Source: Actinomycetes bacterium (GTDB lineage: Bacteria; Actinomycetota; Thermoleophilia; Solirubrobacterales; Solirubrobacteraceae). From it: DNA of 64,000 bases. Positions within the stretch are counted from its first letter, which is position 1; each line of letters opens with the position of its first letter. The notes beneath the pieces were generated by a model that saw only the letters and a program-made list of their open reading frames with translations, searched no databases and was not told where the DNA came from. The DNA lies in assembly GCA_023404805.1 (NCBI GenBank), contig JAEYAL010000099.1, forward strand, positions 1 to 64,000. Direction: 5' to 3'. Of this stretch, positions 33,326 to 42,334 are shown piece by piece. The position numbers were made by a program, and so were the translations under genes.

Positions 33326-35497
33326 ATGCGTCAGGACGACACCGCCTCCACCTCCAGAAGCCGTGCAGCGACGGCTTCGCGACGCCCTGGTCCGGCGCAC
33401 CTGCGCCCGGTCGCGCCGCCGCGCGACGCGCCGCAGGAGCTCCCCGCGCACTGGTACCTCGCGTTTGAACGCACCCGCCGCGGCATCTCGGTCTCGAATC
33501 CCCGCACGGGCCGCCTGGAGACCGTGAACCCGGCTTTCGCCGCGATGCATGGCGGCGTCCCGTCGGACTTCATCGGCCAGCCCCTCAGCTTCGTCTGCAC
33601 ACCGGAGGCGCTCGCACGGATCCCCGAGTATGAGGCGGCCGCGAAGACCGAAGGCCTCGTCCGCTACGAGACCGAGCATGTGCGCCTCGACGGCACCCGC
33701 TTCCCTGCGAGCTGCGAGATCGTGATCTCGACCGACGAGCACGGCGAGACGCTGCACCGCATCGCCTACCTCGAAGACCTCTCACAGACCCGCGCCGCCG
33801 AGCAGCGCTCGGCCCGCAGCGCCGCCCTTTTCGAGCGCGCGTTCGCCGACGCGCCGATCGGCATGGCCGTCGTCGGCCTCGACGGCCGCTGGCTGCGCGT
33901 CAACGCCGCCGTCTGCGAACTGCTCGGCTACACCGAGGCAGAGCTTTGCGCGATGACGTTCCAGGACGTCACGCATCCCGACGACGTCGCCGCCGGCGTC
34001 CGCTTCGTCGAGAACCTCGTCGAAGGCAGCGGCCCCGCCGCCTACCAGCTCGAGAAGCGCTACCGCCACGCCGACGGGCACTGGGTCTGGACCCAGCTCT
34101 CCACGTCGGTCGTGCGCACCGAGGATGGCGAGCCTGACGTGCTCGTCTCCCAGATCGTCGACATCTCCCGCCGCAAGCACGACGAGGACGAGCTCCGCCG
34201 CCTCGCGAACACCGACGTGCTCACGGGCATGTGGAACCGCTGGCGGTTTGAGGCCCAGCTCACCGACGCCGTCGAGCAGTGCCGCAGCGGCGAGCGCCAG
34301 TCGGCGCTGCTGCTGATCGACATCGACGGCTTCAAGCACGTCAACGACTCCTTCGGCCATGCCGCGGGCGACGCGCTGCTCGTCGAGGTGGCCCGCCGCC
34401 TGCGTGAGCGCGTCCGCGACACCGACGCCGTCGGCCGCGTCGCCGGCGACGAGTTCGGCGTCCTGCTCCCAAGCGTGCGCCCCCGCCAGGCTCTGGCCGC
34501 TGCGCGTTCGATCAGCGAGCACATCACGGCCAGCCCGATCGACCTCGGCGACGGCCACGAGATCACCCCCACCGTCTCGATCGGCGCGACGATGATCGAC
34601 GGCAGCACCCGCGCCCCATCCGACGTCTTCGTCGCCGCCGACATCGCCCTCTACGACGCCAAGGACCTCGGCCGCAACCGCGCCGTCCTCTACGGCGAGG
34701 ACGAGGCCCGCCACGCCCGCATGAGCAGCGACCTGCTCTGGTCGCAGCGCATCCGCCGCGCGCTGGCAGAAGGCCGCTTCACGCTCTACGCCCAGCCGAT
34801 CGTCGACCTGGAGTCGGGCATCGCCCTCAAGCACGAGGTGCTGCTCCGGATGCTCGACGAGGACGGCTCGATGATCCCGCCAGGCGTGTTCCTCCCCGCC
34901 GCCGAGCGCTTCCGCTTGATCGGCGAGCTCGACCTGTGGGTGGTCGGTGAAGCGACCCGCCTGGCGGCCGCGTACCCGAACGCCGTGCTCTCCATCAACC
35001 TCTCCGGCTCGTCGGTGACGAACCCCGACATGGTCGGCAAGATCGAAGAGATGATCGAGTCCGCTGGCTGCCGCGGCGAGCAGCTCGTCTTCGAGATCAC
35101 GGAGACCGAGGCCATCGCCAGCATGGAGCAGGCCGAGCTCCTCTCGGGCCGCCTCGCCCGCCTCGGCTGCCGCCTCGCGCTCGACGACTTCGGCGCCGGC
35201 TTCGCGTCGTTCTACCACCTCAAAGCGCTGCCGCTGCAGTTCATCAAGCTCGACGGCGAGTTCATCCGCAACCTGCCCGCCAACGGCGACGACCTGCTCG
35301 TCGTCCAGGCCGTCCAGGGCGTCGCCGTCGGCATGGGCCGCACCGTCATCGCCGAGCAGATCGAAGACCGCGACACCGCCGACGTGCTCCTGCGCCTCGG
35401 CGTGCGCTACGGCCAGGGCTACCACTTCGCCCGCCCCGCGCCCGCGCACGAAGTGCTCGCCGCAGGTCGCCCGGACCTCGGTCCGAACCCCGTCTAA
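33326..35497 (+). CDS. PAS-PAS-GGDEF-EAL cyclic-di-GMP signalling protein
   Basis: The 723-residue cytoplasmic protein has PAS domain 1 (about 45-155), PAS domain 2 with PAC (about 165-285), GGDEF (about 290-455) and EAL (about 470-715). The cyclase signature is AGDEF (RVAGDEFGVLL), a form that is often still active, with the upstream LLLIDIDGFKHVNDSFGH intact. The phosphodiesterase signature is EVL instead of EAL (LKHEVLLRM), with DDFGAGFASFYHLK and the terminal QGYHFARP present. It may make, break or only sense c-di-GMP. In-frame TGA at 33278 rules out a longer start. No membrane segment. Confidence 0.92.
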   Translation: MRQDDTASTSRSRAATASRRPGPAHLRPVAPPRDAPQELPAHWYLAFERTRRGISVSNPRTGRLETVNPAFAAMHGGVPSDFIGQPLSFVCTPEALARIPEYEAAAKTEGLVRYETEHVRLDGTRFPASCEIVISTDEHGETLHRIAYLEDLSQTRAAEQRSARSAALFERAFADAPIGMAVVGLDGRWLRVNAAVCELLGYTEAELCAMTFQDVTHPDDVAAGVRFVENLVEGSGPAAYQLEKRYRHADGHWVWTQLSTSVVRTEDGEPDVLVSQIVDISRRKHDEDELRRLANTDVLTGMWNRWRFEAQLTDAVEQCRSGERQSALLLIDIDGFKHVNDSFGHAAGDALLVEVARRLRERVRDTDAVGRVAGDEFGVLLPSVRPRQALAAARSISEHITASPIDLGDGHEITPTVSIGATMIDGSTRAPSDVFVAADIALYDAKDLGRNRAVLYGEDEARHARMSSDLLWSQRIRRALAEGRFTLYAQPIVDLESGIALKHEVLLRMLDEDGSMIPPGVFLPAAERFRLIGELDLWVVGEATRLAAAYPNAVLSINLSGSSVTNPDMVGKIEEMIESAGCRGEQLVFEITETEAIASMEQAELLSGRLARLGCRLALDDFGAGFASFYHLKALPLQFIKLDGEFIRNLPANGDDLLVVQAVQGVAVGMGRTVIAEQIEDRDTADVLLRLGVRYGQGYHFARPAPAHEVLAAGRPDLGPNPV

Positions 35498-35498
35498 C

Positions 35499-35711
35499 TC
35501 AGATTGTTCTGAGCAAACTGGTGCCGCAAGAGCCGCAGGTCGGCAGCGGCGCTGAGGCTGAGCGGACGAGCGTGGAGTGCTCGCCGCAGCTCGGGCAGAC
35601 CGACACGAGCTCGACGCGGCGCAGGCAGCTGTCGCAGCGGTAGCGGCCGGGAAGGTTCGTCGGACCGAGCTGCCCGCGGCGGCAGATCGGGCACGTGCTT
35701 CCGGCAGACAT
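35499..35711 (-). CDS. Small zinc-ribbon protein
   Basis: The 70-residue protein is two zinc ribbons: CPIC, CDSC, CPSC and CGSC, spaced about 20 residues apart, for two tetra-Cys sites. It starts at ATG 35711, immediately after the stop of the HAD gene (TAGATG), so the two are coupled. Such proteins usually bind zinc and contact nucleic acid or protein; no specific role can be assigned. The convergent GGDEF-EAL gene ends one base away. Confidence 0.8.
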   Translation of the reverse strand: MSAGSTCPICRRGQLGPTNLPGRYRCDSCLRRVELVSVCPSCGEHSTLVRSASAPLPTCGSCGTSLLRTI

Positions 35712-36386
35712 CTACGGACAGTGTGGCAGCCCCAGCAGCGCCGGGACCTCGGCCATCGTGTCGAACAGCTCGGCGCCAGCAGCCCGCAGGCGCTCTGGGT
35801 CGACGTCGGCGGTGTAGCCCAGGACGCGCATGCCCGCGGCTGCGGCGCCGGTCGCGCCGGTGGGGCTGTCCTCGATGACGACACAGTCCTCTGGCGCGAC
35901 ACCGAGGGTGCGGGCGGCGTGCAGATAGAGGTCCGGGAAGGGTTTGGGGCGCTCGACGTCCTGGCCGGAGAACACGGGCGCGTCGCCAAGCACCTCGGCG
36001 GCGCCGCTGGAGGGCAGCGTGATGGCCATCTTCTCGTGGGAGCCCTGGGAGACGACCGCGATGGTGATCCCGGCGGCCTGCACGGCGCGGACAACCTCGA
36101 GCGCGCCCGGGATCGGATCGACGCCCCGGCGGTATTCCTCGAGCCGGCGCGCGACGAAGCCGTCGAACCAGCCCTCTGGGAGCGGCCCCCCGTAAAGCGC
36201 TTCGCACATGCTGCGGGCGGTTTCGAGCGCCGTCCCTTTGAAGCGGCCGCGGACCTCGTCCGGCGTCAGCTCGAGACCGAGCTCCGCGAGGCACTCCGAC
36301 AGGACGCGGCTCGACGTCACCTCGGTCTCGACGAGCACGCCGTCGCAATCGAAGAGGACGGCGGCTGGCGGCGGGGGCGTGGACAC
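35712..36386 (-). CDS. HAD-superfamily phosphatase (beta-phosphoglucomutase/phosphoglycolate phosphatase-like)
   Basis: From GTG 36386 the product has 224 residues. HAD motif I is VLFDCDGVLVETE, motif II VVSQGSHEKM, motif III the Lys in ERPKPFPDLY, and motif IV VIEDSPTGATGAAAAGM. A helical cap lies between motifs I and II. It should dephosphorylate, or isomerise through a phospho-enzyme, a small sugar phosphate. The frame continues upstream inside rsmB territory but the HAD N-terminus fixes the start. Followed directly by the zinc-ribbon gene. Confidence 0.88.
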   Translation of the reverse strand: MSTPPPPAAVLFDCDGVLVETEVTSSRVLSECLAELGLELTPDEVRGRFKGTALETARSMCEALYGGPLPEGWFDGFVARRLEEYRRGVDPIPGALEVVRAVQAAGITIAVVSQGSHEKMAITLPSSGAAEVLGDAPVFSGQDVERPKPFPDLYLHAARTLGVAPEDCVVIEDSPTGATGAAAAGMRVLGYTADVDPERLRAAGAELFDTMAEVPALLGLPHCP

Positions 36387-36430
36387 CGCCCCGAGGCTAG
36401 CGAGCGGCCGCGCCGCCGGTTCCACGCGCG

Positions 36431-37723
36431 CTACTGCCGCAGCAGCGCGTATTCGAAGCCGTCGGTGCGGTCGACGTGCGGCAGCACGGTGCGCCGCGCC
36501 TCGACGGTCGCCTGGGTGCGGCTGAGGACCTCGTCGGACTCCTGCGCCCCGATCGAGCAGACCGCGTAGAGCAGCCGGCCGCCGGGCGCGAGCAGCGGCA
36601 GCGTCGCTTCGACCATGCGCTCCTGCAGGATCGACAGCTCGTCGATGCCTTCGGGGGTCGCGCGCCAGCGCACGTCTGGCTGGCGCTGCAGCGTGCCGAG
36701 CGCCGCGCATGGCGGGTCGAGCAGGATCGCGTCGAAGGAGCCCTTCAGCGCTGCCGGCGGCTTGAGGGCGTCGCCCTCGACGACGCGCACGCCGCTAGCG
36801 CCGAGCCGGTCGAGGGTGCGGCGCAGCGCCTGGGCGCGGCCGGCGTGCTGCTCGACAGCGGTGATGCCAGAGCCGTCGCCGCCCATCAGCGCCGCGAGGT
36901 GGCTCGTCTTGCCGCCGGGGGCGGCGCAGAGCTCCAGCACGCGTTCGCCCGGCTGCGGGTCGAGGATCCGGCCGGCGAGCATCGCGCCACGCGACTGGGC
37001 GACGATGGCGCCTTCAGCCCAGAGATCGGTCGATTCCAGGTCGACGGCTTCGTCGAGGATCAGCGCCTCCGGCAGCTCGGCGTCGCCGTGGGCGGCGACG
37101 GCGAAGCGGTCGCGGACCGACTCCAGGTCGGCTTTGAGCGTGTTCACGCGGACCGCGCGCTCGGCCGGCTCGTTGCAGCGCGCGAGCAGCGCGCGGGCTT
37201 CGTCCGCGCCGAACTCAGCGAACCAGCGCTCGGCGAGCCAGCGCGGCACCGAGTGCACGATCGACGCGCCGCGCGGCGTGCCGTCCGACGGGAGGTCCGG
37301 GAAGCCTTCGCGGCCGACGCGGCGCAGGACGGCGTTGACCATCCGGTCGCCGCCGCGGTTCGAGACGGATTGGGCCAGCAGGACGCTCTCGTCGACGGCG
37401 GCGTGCAGCGGCACCCGGTCGAGGAAGGCGAGCTGCACGAGGCCGATCTCCAGCGGAATGCGGACCTGCAGGTCGAGGTCCGCCGCGGGGCGGCCGGACA
37501 GCGCCTGGATCCAGTAGGCGAGGGTCTCGCGGCGCTGCACGGCGGCGTAGACGATCGCGCGCGCCAGCTGGTGCTCACGCGAGTCCAGCCCGGCGGCTTC
37601 CGAGCGCAGCGCGCGGTCGGCGTAAGCGTCGTCCTCGGCCACGCGCATCAGGGTGCGCAGGGCCGCGACGCGCGCCGGGGAGGCGCTGCGGGCTGGGCGC
37701 TGGGTGACGCCGTATTCGCTCAT
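36431..37723 (-). CDS. rsmB: 16S rRNA (cytosine967-C5)-methyltransferase RsmB
   Basis: The 430-residue protein (start ATG 37723, overlapping the fmt stop) has an N-terminal NusB-like RNA-binding domain (residues 15-150) and a Rossmann methyltransferase domain. The SAM motif is LELCAAPGGKTSHLAALM. The catalytic cysteines lie in DPPCAALGTLQRQPDVRW (usually DPPCSGxG) and AVCSIGAQESDEV. It forms an operon with def and fmt: def-fmt-rsmB (transcription order), all with 4-bp overlaps, a common bacterial translation cluster. Confidence 0.95.
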   Translation of the reverse strand: MSEYGVTQRPARSASPARVAALRTLMRVAEDDAYADRALRSEAAGLDSREHQLARAIVYAAVQRRETLAYWIQALSGRPAADLDLQVRIPLEIGLVQLAFLDRVPLHAAVDESVLLAQSVSNRGGDRMVNAVLRRVGREGFPDLPSDGTPRGASIVHSVPRWLAERWFAEFGADEARALLARCNEPAERAVRVNTLKADLESVRDRFAVAAHGDAELPEALILDEAVDLESTDLWAEGAIVAQSRGAMLAGRILDPQPGERVLELCAAPGGKTSHLAALMGGDGSGITAVEQHAGRAQALRRTLDRLGASGVRVVEGDALKPPAALKGSFDAILLDPPCAALGTLQRQPDVRWRATPEGIDELSILQERMVEATLPLLAPGGRLLYAVCSIGAQESDEVLSRTQATVEARRTVLPHVDRTDGFEYALLRQ

Positions 37724-38616
37724 CGGCCGGCCCGCCCGCGCAGCCACGCGCTCGCGTCCATCGGTTTGCCGCCGGGCGGCTGCACGCGCACCAGCTCCAG
37801 GGCGCCGAGGCGCACCTGGTCGGCGTCGATCGCGACGTGGCGGTCGGCCGCAGCGGGTTCGGCGTCGCCGTCGGCGCCGTCGGCGATCCGGGCGGCATGG
37901 ACGCCGAGCAGCGTCCCGTCGTCGAGCGCCACGCGCGTGCCGATGTGCGGCGCCAGCGCCCGCACCATCCGCTCGTTCACGTTCGCTGGCACGGCAGGGT
38001 CGAGCGTGCGGTCGTCGGCGGTGATCTTCTCGGCGTAGGTGATGCCGTCCTCCGGCTGTGGGATGAAGGGCGGGGTCGTGTCGAGGGCGCGCACGAGCAG
38101 CTCGGCGCCGAGGTCCGCGAGGCGGGGCGCGAGCGTGCCGTACGTCTCCCCCTCGTCCACCGGGACGGCCTCCTGGATCGCGACCGGACCGGAGTCCAGG
38201 CCCTCTTCGAGCTGCATGATGCTCACGCCCGTTTCGGCGTCGCCAGCGGCGAGCGCGCGCTCGATCGGCGCAGCGCCGCGCCAGCGCGGCAGCAGCGACG
38301 GGTGCACGTTGTAGATCGGGGCAGCCGACAGCAGCGGCTCGCGGACGATCGCCCCGTACGCGCAGACCACGAGCGCGTCCGGCTCCTCAGCGAGGACGGC
38401 CCGGGTCGCGTCCTCATCGGCGAGGCGCTCGGGCTGGAAGACGGGGATGCCGAGCGCGCGTGCGGCGTCGACGACGGGGGGCGACTGCAGCTTGCGGCCG
38501 CGGCCTGCGGGGCGGTCGGGGCGGCTGACGACGAGCGTCGGCCGGTGCTCGCTCGCGGCGAGCCGCTCCAGGACGGCGACCGCGAAGTCCGACGTCCCGA
38601 GGTAGACCGTCCTCAC
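37720..38616 (-). CDS. fmt: Methionyl-tRNA formyltransferase
   Basis: The 298-residue enzyme (start GTG 38616) formylates initiator Met-tRNA with 10-formyl-THF. Motifs are TVYLGTSDFAVAVLERL at the N-terminus, VVCAYGAIVREPLL, and the catalytic NVHPSLLPRWRGAAPI, where Asn, His and then Asp in LEEGLDSGPV form the active site. The C-terminal OB-like domain follows (about 205-298). It overlaps def upstream (GTGA) and rsmB downstream (ATGA), linking formylation with deformylation. Confidence 0.96.
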   Translation of the reverse strand: MRTVYLGTSDFAVAVLERLAASEHRPTLVVSRPDRPAGRGRKLQSPPVVDAARALGIPVFQPERLADEDATRAVLAEEPDALVVCAYGAIVREPLLSAAPIYNVHPSLLPRWRGAAPIERALAAGDAETGVSIMQLEEGLDSGPVAIQEAVPVDEGETYGTLAPRLADLGAELLVRALDTTPPFIPQPEDGITYAEKITADDRTLDPAVPANVNERMVRALAPHIGTRVALDDGTLLGVHAARIADGADGDAEPAAADRHVAIDADQVRLGALELVRVQPPGGKPMDASAWLRGRAGR

Positions 38617-39242
38617 GCGGGCTCGGAGGCCGGCTGCGGCTCGGCGCGCGCGGCATCCGGCTCGTCGGCCGCAGTGCCGTTCTTGATCGCGTGGAGCTCC
38701 TTGAGCGCGGCGCGGCGGGCCTCCGGCGTCGTGCGCTCGAGGATCAGGACGCCGTCGAGGTGGTCGTTCTCGTGCTGCACCACGCGGGCGGTGAAGCCGG
38801 TGACCTCTTCGTCGATCGGTTTGCCGTGGACCGTCAGGCCGCGCAGGCGCACCGCGGTCGGGCGCTCGACGGGCACGTGCACGCCGACGATCGACAGGCA
38901 GCCTTCCTCGCCGACTTCGGTCTCCTCGGTGATCGGCTCGACCACGGGGTTCACCACGGCGCGCGCGTCGCCGTCGCCGTCGACGCGGTACACGAAGAGG
39001 CGGATCGGCTTGCCGATCTGCGGCGCGGCGAGGCCGACGCCGATCGCGTCGTCCATCAGCGAGACCATGTGGGCGCCGAGCGACACGAGGTCGGCGTCGA
39101 AGTCCCTGATCTCCAGGGCCTTTGTGCGGAGGACCGGGTCGCCGAGCTGCGTGATCTGCTCCAGCGCCTGTTCGCGCCGGGCGCGCTCTTCCGGCGTGAG
39201 CTCGTAGCGCTCCGGCTGCTCCTGGTCTTCCTCGTCGGCCAC
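38613..39242 (-). CDS. def: Peptide deformylase
   Basis: The 209-residue metalloenzyme removes the N-formyl group from new proteins. The three family motifs are GVGLAAPQIG (motif 1), EEGCLSI with the metal Cys (motif 2), and QHENDHLDGVL with the HExxH metal histidines (motif 3). It is longer than average (about 170-190) owing to an acidic N-terminal extension and an Ala/Glu-rich tail. First gene of the def-fmt-rsmB operon. Confidence 0.96.
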   Translation of the reverse strand: MADEEDQEQPERYELTPEERARREQALEQITQLGDPVLRTKALEIRDFDADLVSLGAHMVSLMDDAIGVGLAAPQIGKPIRLFVYRVDGDGDARAVVNPVVEPITEETEVGEEGCLSIVGVHVPVERPTAVRLRGLTVHGKPIDEEVTGFTARVVQHENDHLDGVLILERTTPEARRAALKELHAIKNGTAADEPDAARAEPQPASEPA

Positions 39243-39267
39243 GGGTCCAGCTTACCGGCGTTCTCGT

Positions 39268-39289
39268 CCTGGCACGGCGCCGCGCCAGG
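39268..39289. repeat. Long palindromic hairpin between def and the SMR gene
   Basis: A 22-base palindrome (CCTGGC, one mismatch, CGGC / GCCG, GCCAGG) with no loop lies 26 bases upstream of the def start. It directly follows a GCGTTCTCGTC copy of the element seen at 26750. The single mismatch is G-U on the minus strand, the strand of def. Operator, 5' UTR hairpin or dispersed repeat. Confidence 0.4.
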
Positions 39290-39352
39290 CAGGTAGACGG
39301 CCTGGCCACTTCGAGCCGGCCGCGGGACCTGCGTCCCCTAGCGTGCTCGGCG

Positions 39353-39724
39353 ATGTCCCCCTGGATCAAGCTCGCTGCCGCCATCGCCATCGAGGTCTGC
39401 GCGACGCTCGCCCTCCGCCAGAGCGATGGGTTCACGAGGCCCGGCTGGACCGCCGTGATGATCGTGGGCTACATCGCGGCCTTCTACATCCTGTCCCAGA
39501 TCACGAGCGAGCTGGCCATCGGCACGATCTACGCGGTCTGGTCCGGGGCCGGGACCGCGATCGTCGCGGCCATCGGCGTCTGGGTGCTGGATGAGGAGCT
39601 CAGCGCGCTGCGCGTCGGCGGCATCGTGCTGATCGTGCTCGGGGTCGTCGCGCTGAATCTCGGGGGCTCGGGGCACGCGCCCACCGCCGAGGCGTCGGCG
39701 GCGCCGCCGGCCACGGCGCCCTAG
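39353..39724 (+). CDS. Small multidrug resistance (SMR) family efflux protein
   Basis: The 123-residue protein has four membrane helices. The SMR signature Glu is in helix 1 (LAAAIAIEVCATLALR), which couples proton and cation transport, and helix 3 reads AIGTIYAVWSGAGTAIVA as in EmrE/SugE types. Active as a dimer in the cytoplasmic membrane; substrates are quaternary ammonium or guanidinium compounds, not distinguishable here. The C-terminal 20 residues are an Ala/Pro tail. Single gene between def and priA. Confidence 0.92.
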   Translation: MSPWIKLAAAIAIEVCATLALRQSDGFTRPGWTAVMIVGYIAAFYILSQITSELAIGTIYAVWSGAGTAIVAAIGVWVLDEELSALRVGGIVLIVLGVVALNLGGSGHAPTAEASAAPPATAP

Positions 39725-39730
39725 CGGCCC

Positions 39731-41821
39731 CTACTGCGGCGCGACGTCGATCGACAGCTGCGCGCGGACCTTGCTCGCGCGCCGCTCGACGCGCCCCACG
39801 GCGCTGCGGACCGCTGCCACCGCCGCGGCGCGGCTCGCGGCCTTGAGCTGGATCTGCTCGCGCTCCTTGCCTTTCAGCCGGAAGAGCGGCGCCGGGCCGA
39901 GCACCTCGCCAACGCCGGAAAGCCCCAGCGGGCGGGCGATGTCGCGGGCCAGGTCGCGCGCGGTGACCTGGTCGGGGTGCGAGACGATGATGCGCACCAT
40001 CGTCGAGTAGGGCGGGTAGCCCAGGTAGCGGCGCCGGTCGAGCTCGGCGCTCATGAAGCCGTCGGCGTCATGCGCCGCTGCGGCGAGGATCGCCGGGTGC
40101 TGCGGCGCCTTCGTCTGCACGATCACGCGGCCGTGCCCGCCTCCCCCGCGCCCGGCGCGGCCCGCGAGCTGCGTGACGAGCTGGAAGGTGCGCTCCTCGG
40201 AGCGGAAGTCCGGGAAGCGCAGCGTGGCGTCGGCGTCGAGCACCACGCCGAGGTCGACGTCCGGGAAGTCGTGGCCCTTGGCGACGAGCTGCGTCCCGAC
40301 GAGCACCGCGCGGTCCGCCCGTCCGAACGCCGCGAGCACGGCGCCCGGATCGGAGATGTCGGCGTCGACGCGCAGCACTTCCAGCCCGAGCTGGGCCAGG
40401 TCGCCCTCAAGCCGCTCGGTGCCGATGCCGTGCTGGGCCAGCGACACCGAGTTGCAGGCTGGACAGCTCTGCGGCACCCGCTCCTGATGCCCGCAGTGGT
40501 GGCAGTTCAGCGAGCCGCGTCCGCGGTGGAGCACGAGCGTCACGTCGCAGTTCGGGCATTCCCACGCGTGGCCGCACTCGCGGCACTCCAAGAAGTTCGA
40601 CCACCCGCGGCGGTTGAGGAGCACGACCGCTTTGCGGGCGTCGAGCAGCGCCTCGCGGGTCAGCGGGTGCAGCGGCGTGTGCTCGCCGCGCATGTCGACG
40701 ATCTGCACCGGCGGCATCCCGCGTCCGTCGACGCGCTTCGTCATCCGGACCACCTCGAGCGCGGCGAGGCTCTCGGGCCGCGGCGTCGCCGAGCCGCAGA
40801 GGAGCACCGCGCCGTGGTGGCGCGCCCGCCAGACGGCGACCCGGCGGGCGTCGTAGCGCGGGTCCTCGCCGGCCTTGAACGAGGCGTCGTGCTCCTCGTC
40901 GACGATCACGAGGCCGAGATCCTGCAGCGGCGCGAACACCGCCGACCGCGCGCCGACCACGACCGTGGCCTCGCCGGAGCGGATCCGCCACCACTCGTCG
41001 CGGCGCTGGCCGGGCGGCAGCTTGGAGTGGACGACCGCGACGACGTCGCCGAAGCGCTCCTGGAAGCGGTGGACGATCTGGGGTGTCAGGCCGATCTCGG
41101 GGACGAGCACGAGCACCGTCTGACCGCGGGCCAGCGTCTCGGCAGCTGCGCGGAGATAGACCTCGGTCTTGCCCGAGCCGGTGACGCCGTGCAGCAGCAG
41201 CTCGCGGTTGCCGGTCTGCGACTCGGCGGCGGCGCGGATCCGCGTGAGCGCCGCTTCCTGCTCGGCCGTCATCGGCGGCGCTTCGGCGGCGCTGGCGCCG
41301 ACCGCGTGCGCGATCGGCGTCCGGCGCTCCTCGGCCAGGCCGACCGTCACGAGGCCGCGCTTCTCCAGCGTCCGCCAGCGGGCGAGCTCTTTCCCGGCCG
41401 GCCGAGGGCCGGTCACGGTCAGCGAGTCCAGGAGCGCGCGCTGCTCTGGACTCAGCGGCTTCTCGGGCTCCGCTCCGGCGACGGCCTCGACCCACAGCCG
41501 CTGCTTGGCCTTGCCGGGCGGCGGCGTGACGAGCTGCAGCGCCCGCGCCGTGGTCGACGCCACGTCGTCGGCCAGCCACTGCGCGAGCTCGACGAGCTCG
41601 GGCGTGATCGAGTGGTCTGTGGTCTCGTCGACAGCCTTGAGCTTCTCGACGGGCCAGTCGCTCTCGTCGGCCCGGCCGACGATGACCCCGCCGACGCTGC
41701 GCCCGCCGAGCGGGATCTGCACGACGGTGCCGACGGCCGCAAGCGACTCGTCGAGGTAGTCGAGCGCCCCCGGCATGCCGCGGGCGGTGACCAGCGGCAG
41801 GACCTTGGCGACGGCGGGCAC
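39731..41821 (-). CDS. priA: Primosomal protein N' (replication-restart helicase PriA)
   Basis: About 696 residues from GTG 41821; in-frame codons upstream to 41944 look non-coding. Order: N-terminal DNA-binding domain (VAKVLPLVTARGMPG onward), helicase core with GVTGSGKTEVYLRAA (Walker A) and IVDEEHDASFK (motif II), and the zinc module CRECGHAWECPNC with CHHC and CPAC. The motif VI region is QLAGRAGRG. Many actinobacterial PriA proteins have lost the ATPase motifs; this one keeps them, so active unwinding is expected. The start is uncertain by a few codons. Confidence 0.94.
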   Translation of the reverse strand: MPAVAKVLPLVTARGMPGALDYLDESLAAVGTVVQIPLGGRSVGGVIVGRADESDWPVEKLKAVDETTDHSITPELVELAQWLADDVASTTARALQLVTPPPGKAKQRLWVEAVAGAEPEKPLSPEQRALLDSLTVTGPRPAGKELARWRTLEKRGLVTVGLAEERRTPIAHAVGASAAEAPPMTAEQEAALTRIRAAAESQTGNRELLLHGVTGSGKTEVYLRAAAETLARGQTVLVLVPEIGLTPQIVHRFQERFGDVVAVVHSKLPPGQRRDEWWRIRSGEATVVVGARSAVFAPLQDLGLVIVDEEHDASFKAGEDPRYDARRVAVWRARHHGAVLLCGSATPRPESLAALEVVRMTKRVDGRGMPPVQIVDMRGEHTPLHPLTREALLDARKAVVLLNRRGWSNFLECRECGHAWECPNCDVTLVLHRGRGSLNCHHCGHQERVPQSCPACNSVSLAQHGIGTERLEGDLAQLGLEVLRVDADISDPGAVLAAFGRADRAVLVGTQLVAKGHDFPDVDLGVVLDADATLRFPDFRSEERTFQLVTQLAGRAGRGGGGHGRVIVQTKAPQHPAILAAAAHDADGFMSAELDRRRYLGYPPYSTMVRIIVSHPDQVTARDLARDIARPLGLSGVGEVLGPAPLFRLKGKEREQIQLKAASRAAAVAAVRSAVGRVERRASKVRAQLSIDVAPQ

Positions 41822-41950
41822 GGCCTCAGTGTGCCGCAATGCCGAGCACGGCTGCGGCAGGCCCTGCCGCTGCCGCGGACTCCCGTGGATCGCGGTCGTC
41901 CAACGCCTGCGATCGACGGAAGGTCGCGCCGCCGTTTCCGCCAAGCGCGC

Positions 41951-41980
41951 TTGACTACTTTACTTTGGATAGTACTATCC
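41951..41980 (+). promoter_or_regulatory. Promoter with overlapping palindromic operator for the thioredoxin gene
   Basis: TTGACT (41951-41956, -35) and TACTAT (41973-41978, -10; five of six consensus bases) are 16 bases apart. The -10 lies inside a perfect 14-bp palindrome GGATAGTACTATCC (41967-41980). This is the position of a repressor that blocks RNA polymerase. The palindrome style recalls sites of HxlR/MarR-type redox regulators, which is a guess; no such regulator gene is in the window. Confidence 0.7.
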
Positions 41981-42007
41981 GTTTGATAGCGATCGAAAGG
42001 ACCGCGC

Positions 42008-42334
42008 GTGCTCCCAAACCTTCCCACCGCCACCGACGACAACTTCCAGGCGCTCGTGATCGAGTCCGAGCAGCCCGTGCTTGTCGACTTCTGGGCGCCC
42101 TGGTGCGGCCACTGCCGCCGGCTCGCGCCCACCGTCGAGGGACTCGCGGCTGAGCACCCGGATCTCAAGGTCGTGACGCTCAACACCGACGAGCAGCAGC
42201 GTGTCGCCGCGGAGCTCGGGATCCTCTCGCTGCCGACGCTGATCCGCTTCGAGAACGGCGCCGAGGCGGCGCGGGTCGTCGGGGCGTACCCGAAAGCGAT
42301 GCTCGAGCGCCAGCTCGGACTCGTACCCGCCTAG
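42008..42334 (+). CDS. trxA: Thioredoxin
   Basis: The 108-residue protein has the thioredoxin fold with active site FWAPWCGHCRRLAP. CGHC is the PDI-type pair rather than the usual CGPC, implying a less reducing potential. The cis-proline is in LSLPTLIRFENG. It starts at GTG 42008; no signal peptide, so cytoplasmic. It sits behind a strong promoter with an overlapping palindrome, which suggests induction by redox or electrophile stress. It abuts the convergent ABC permease gene by one base. Confidence 0.93.
   Translation: MLPNLPTATDDNFQALVIESEQPVLVDFWAPWCGHCRRLAPTVEGLAAEHPDLKVVTLNTDEQQRVAAELGILSLPTLIRFENGAEAARVVGAYPKAMLERQLGLVPA

Noticed and set aside
33159..33527. ORF starting near 33255 after the AAGGAGG site
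   Set aside because: Its later part is an Arg-rich out-of-frame reading of the PAS protein N-terminus; spacing from the Shine-Dalgarno is too long.
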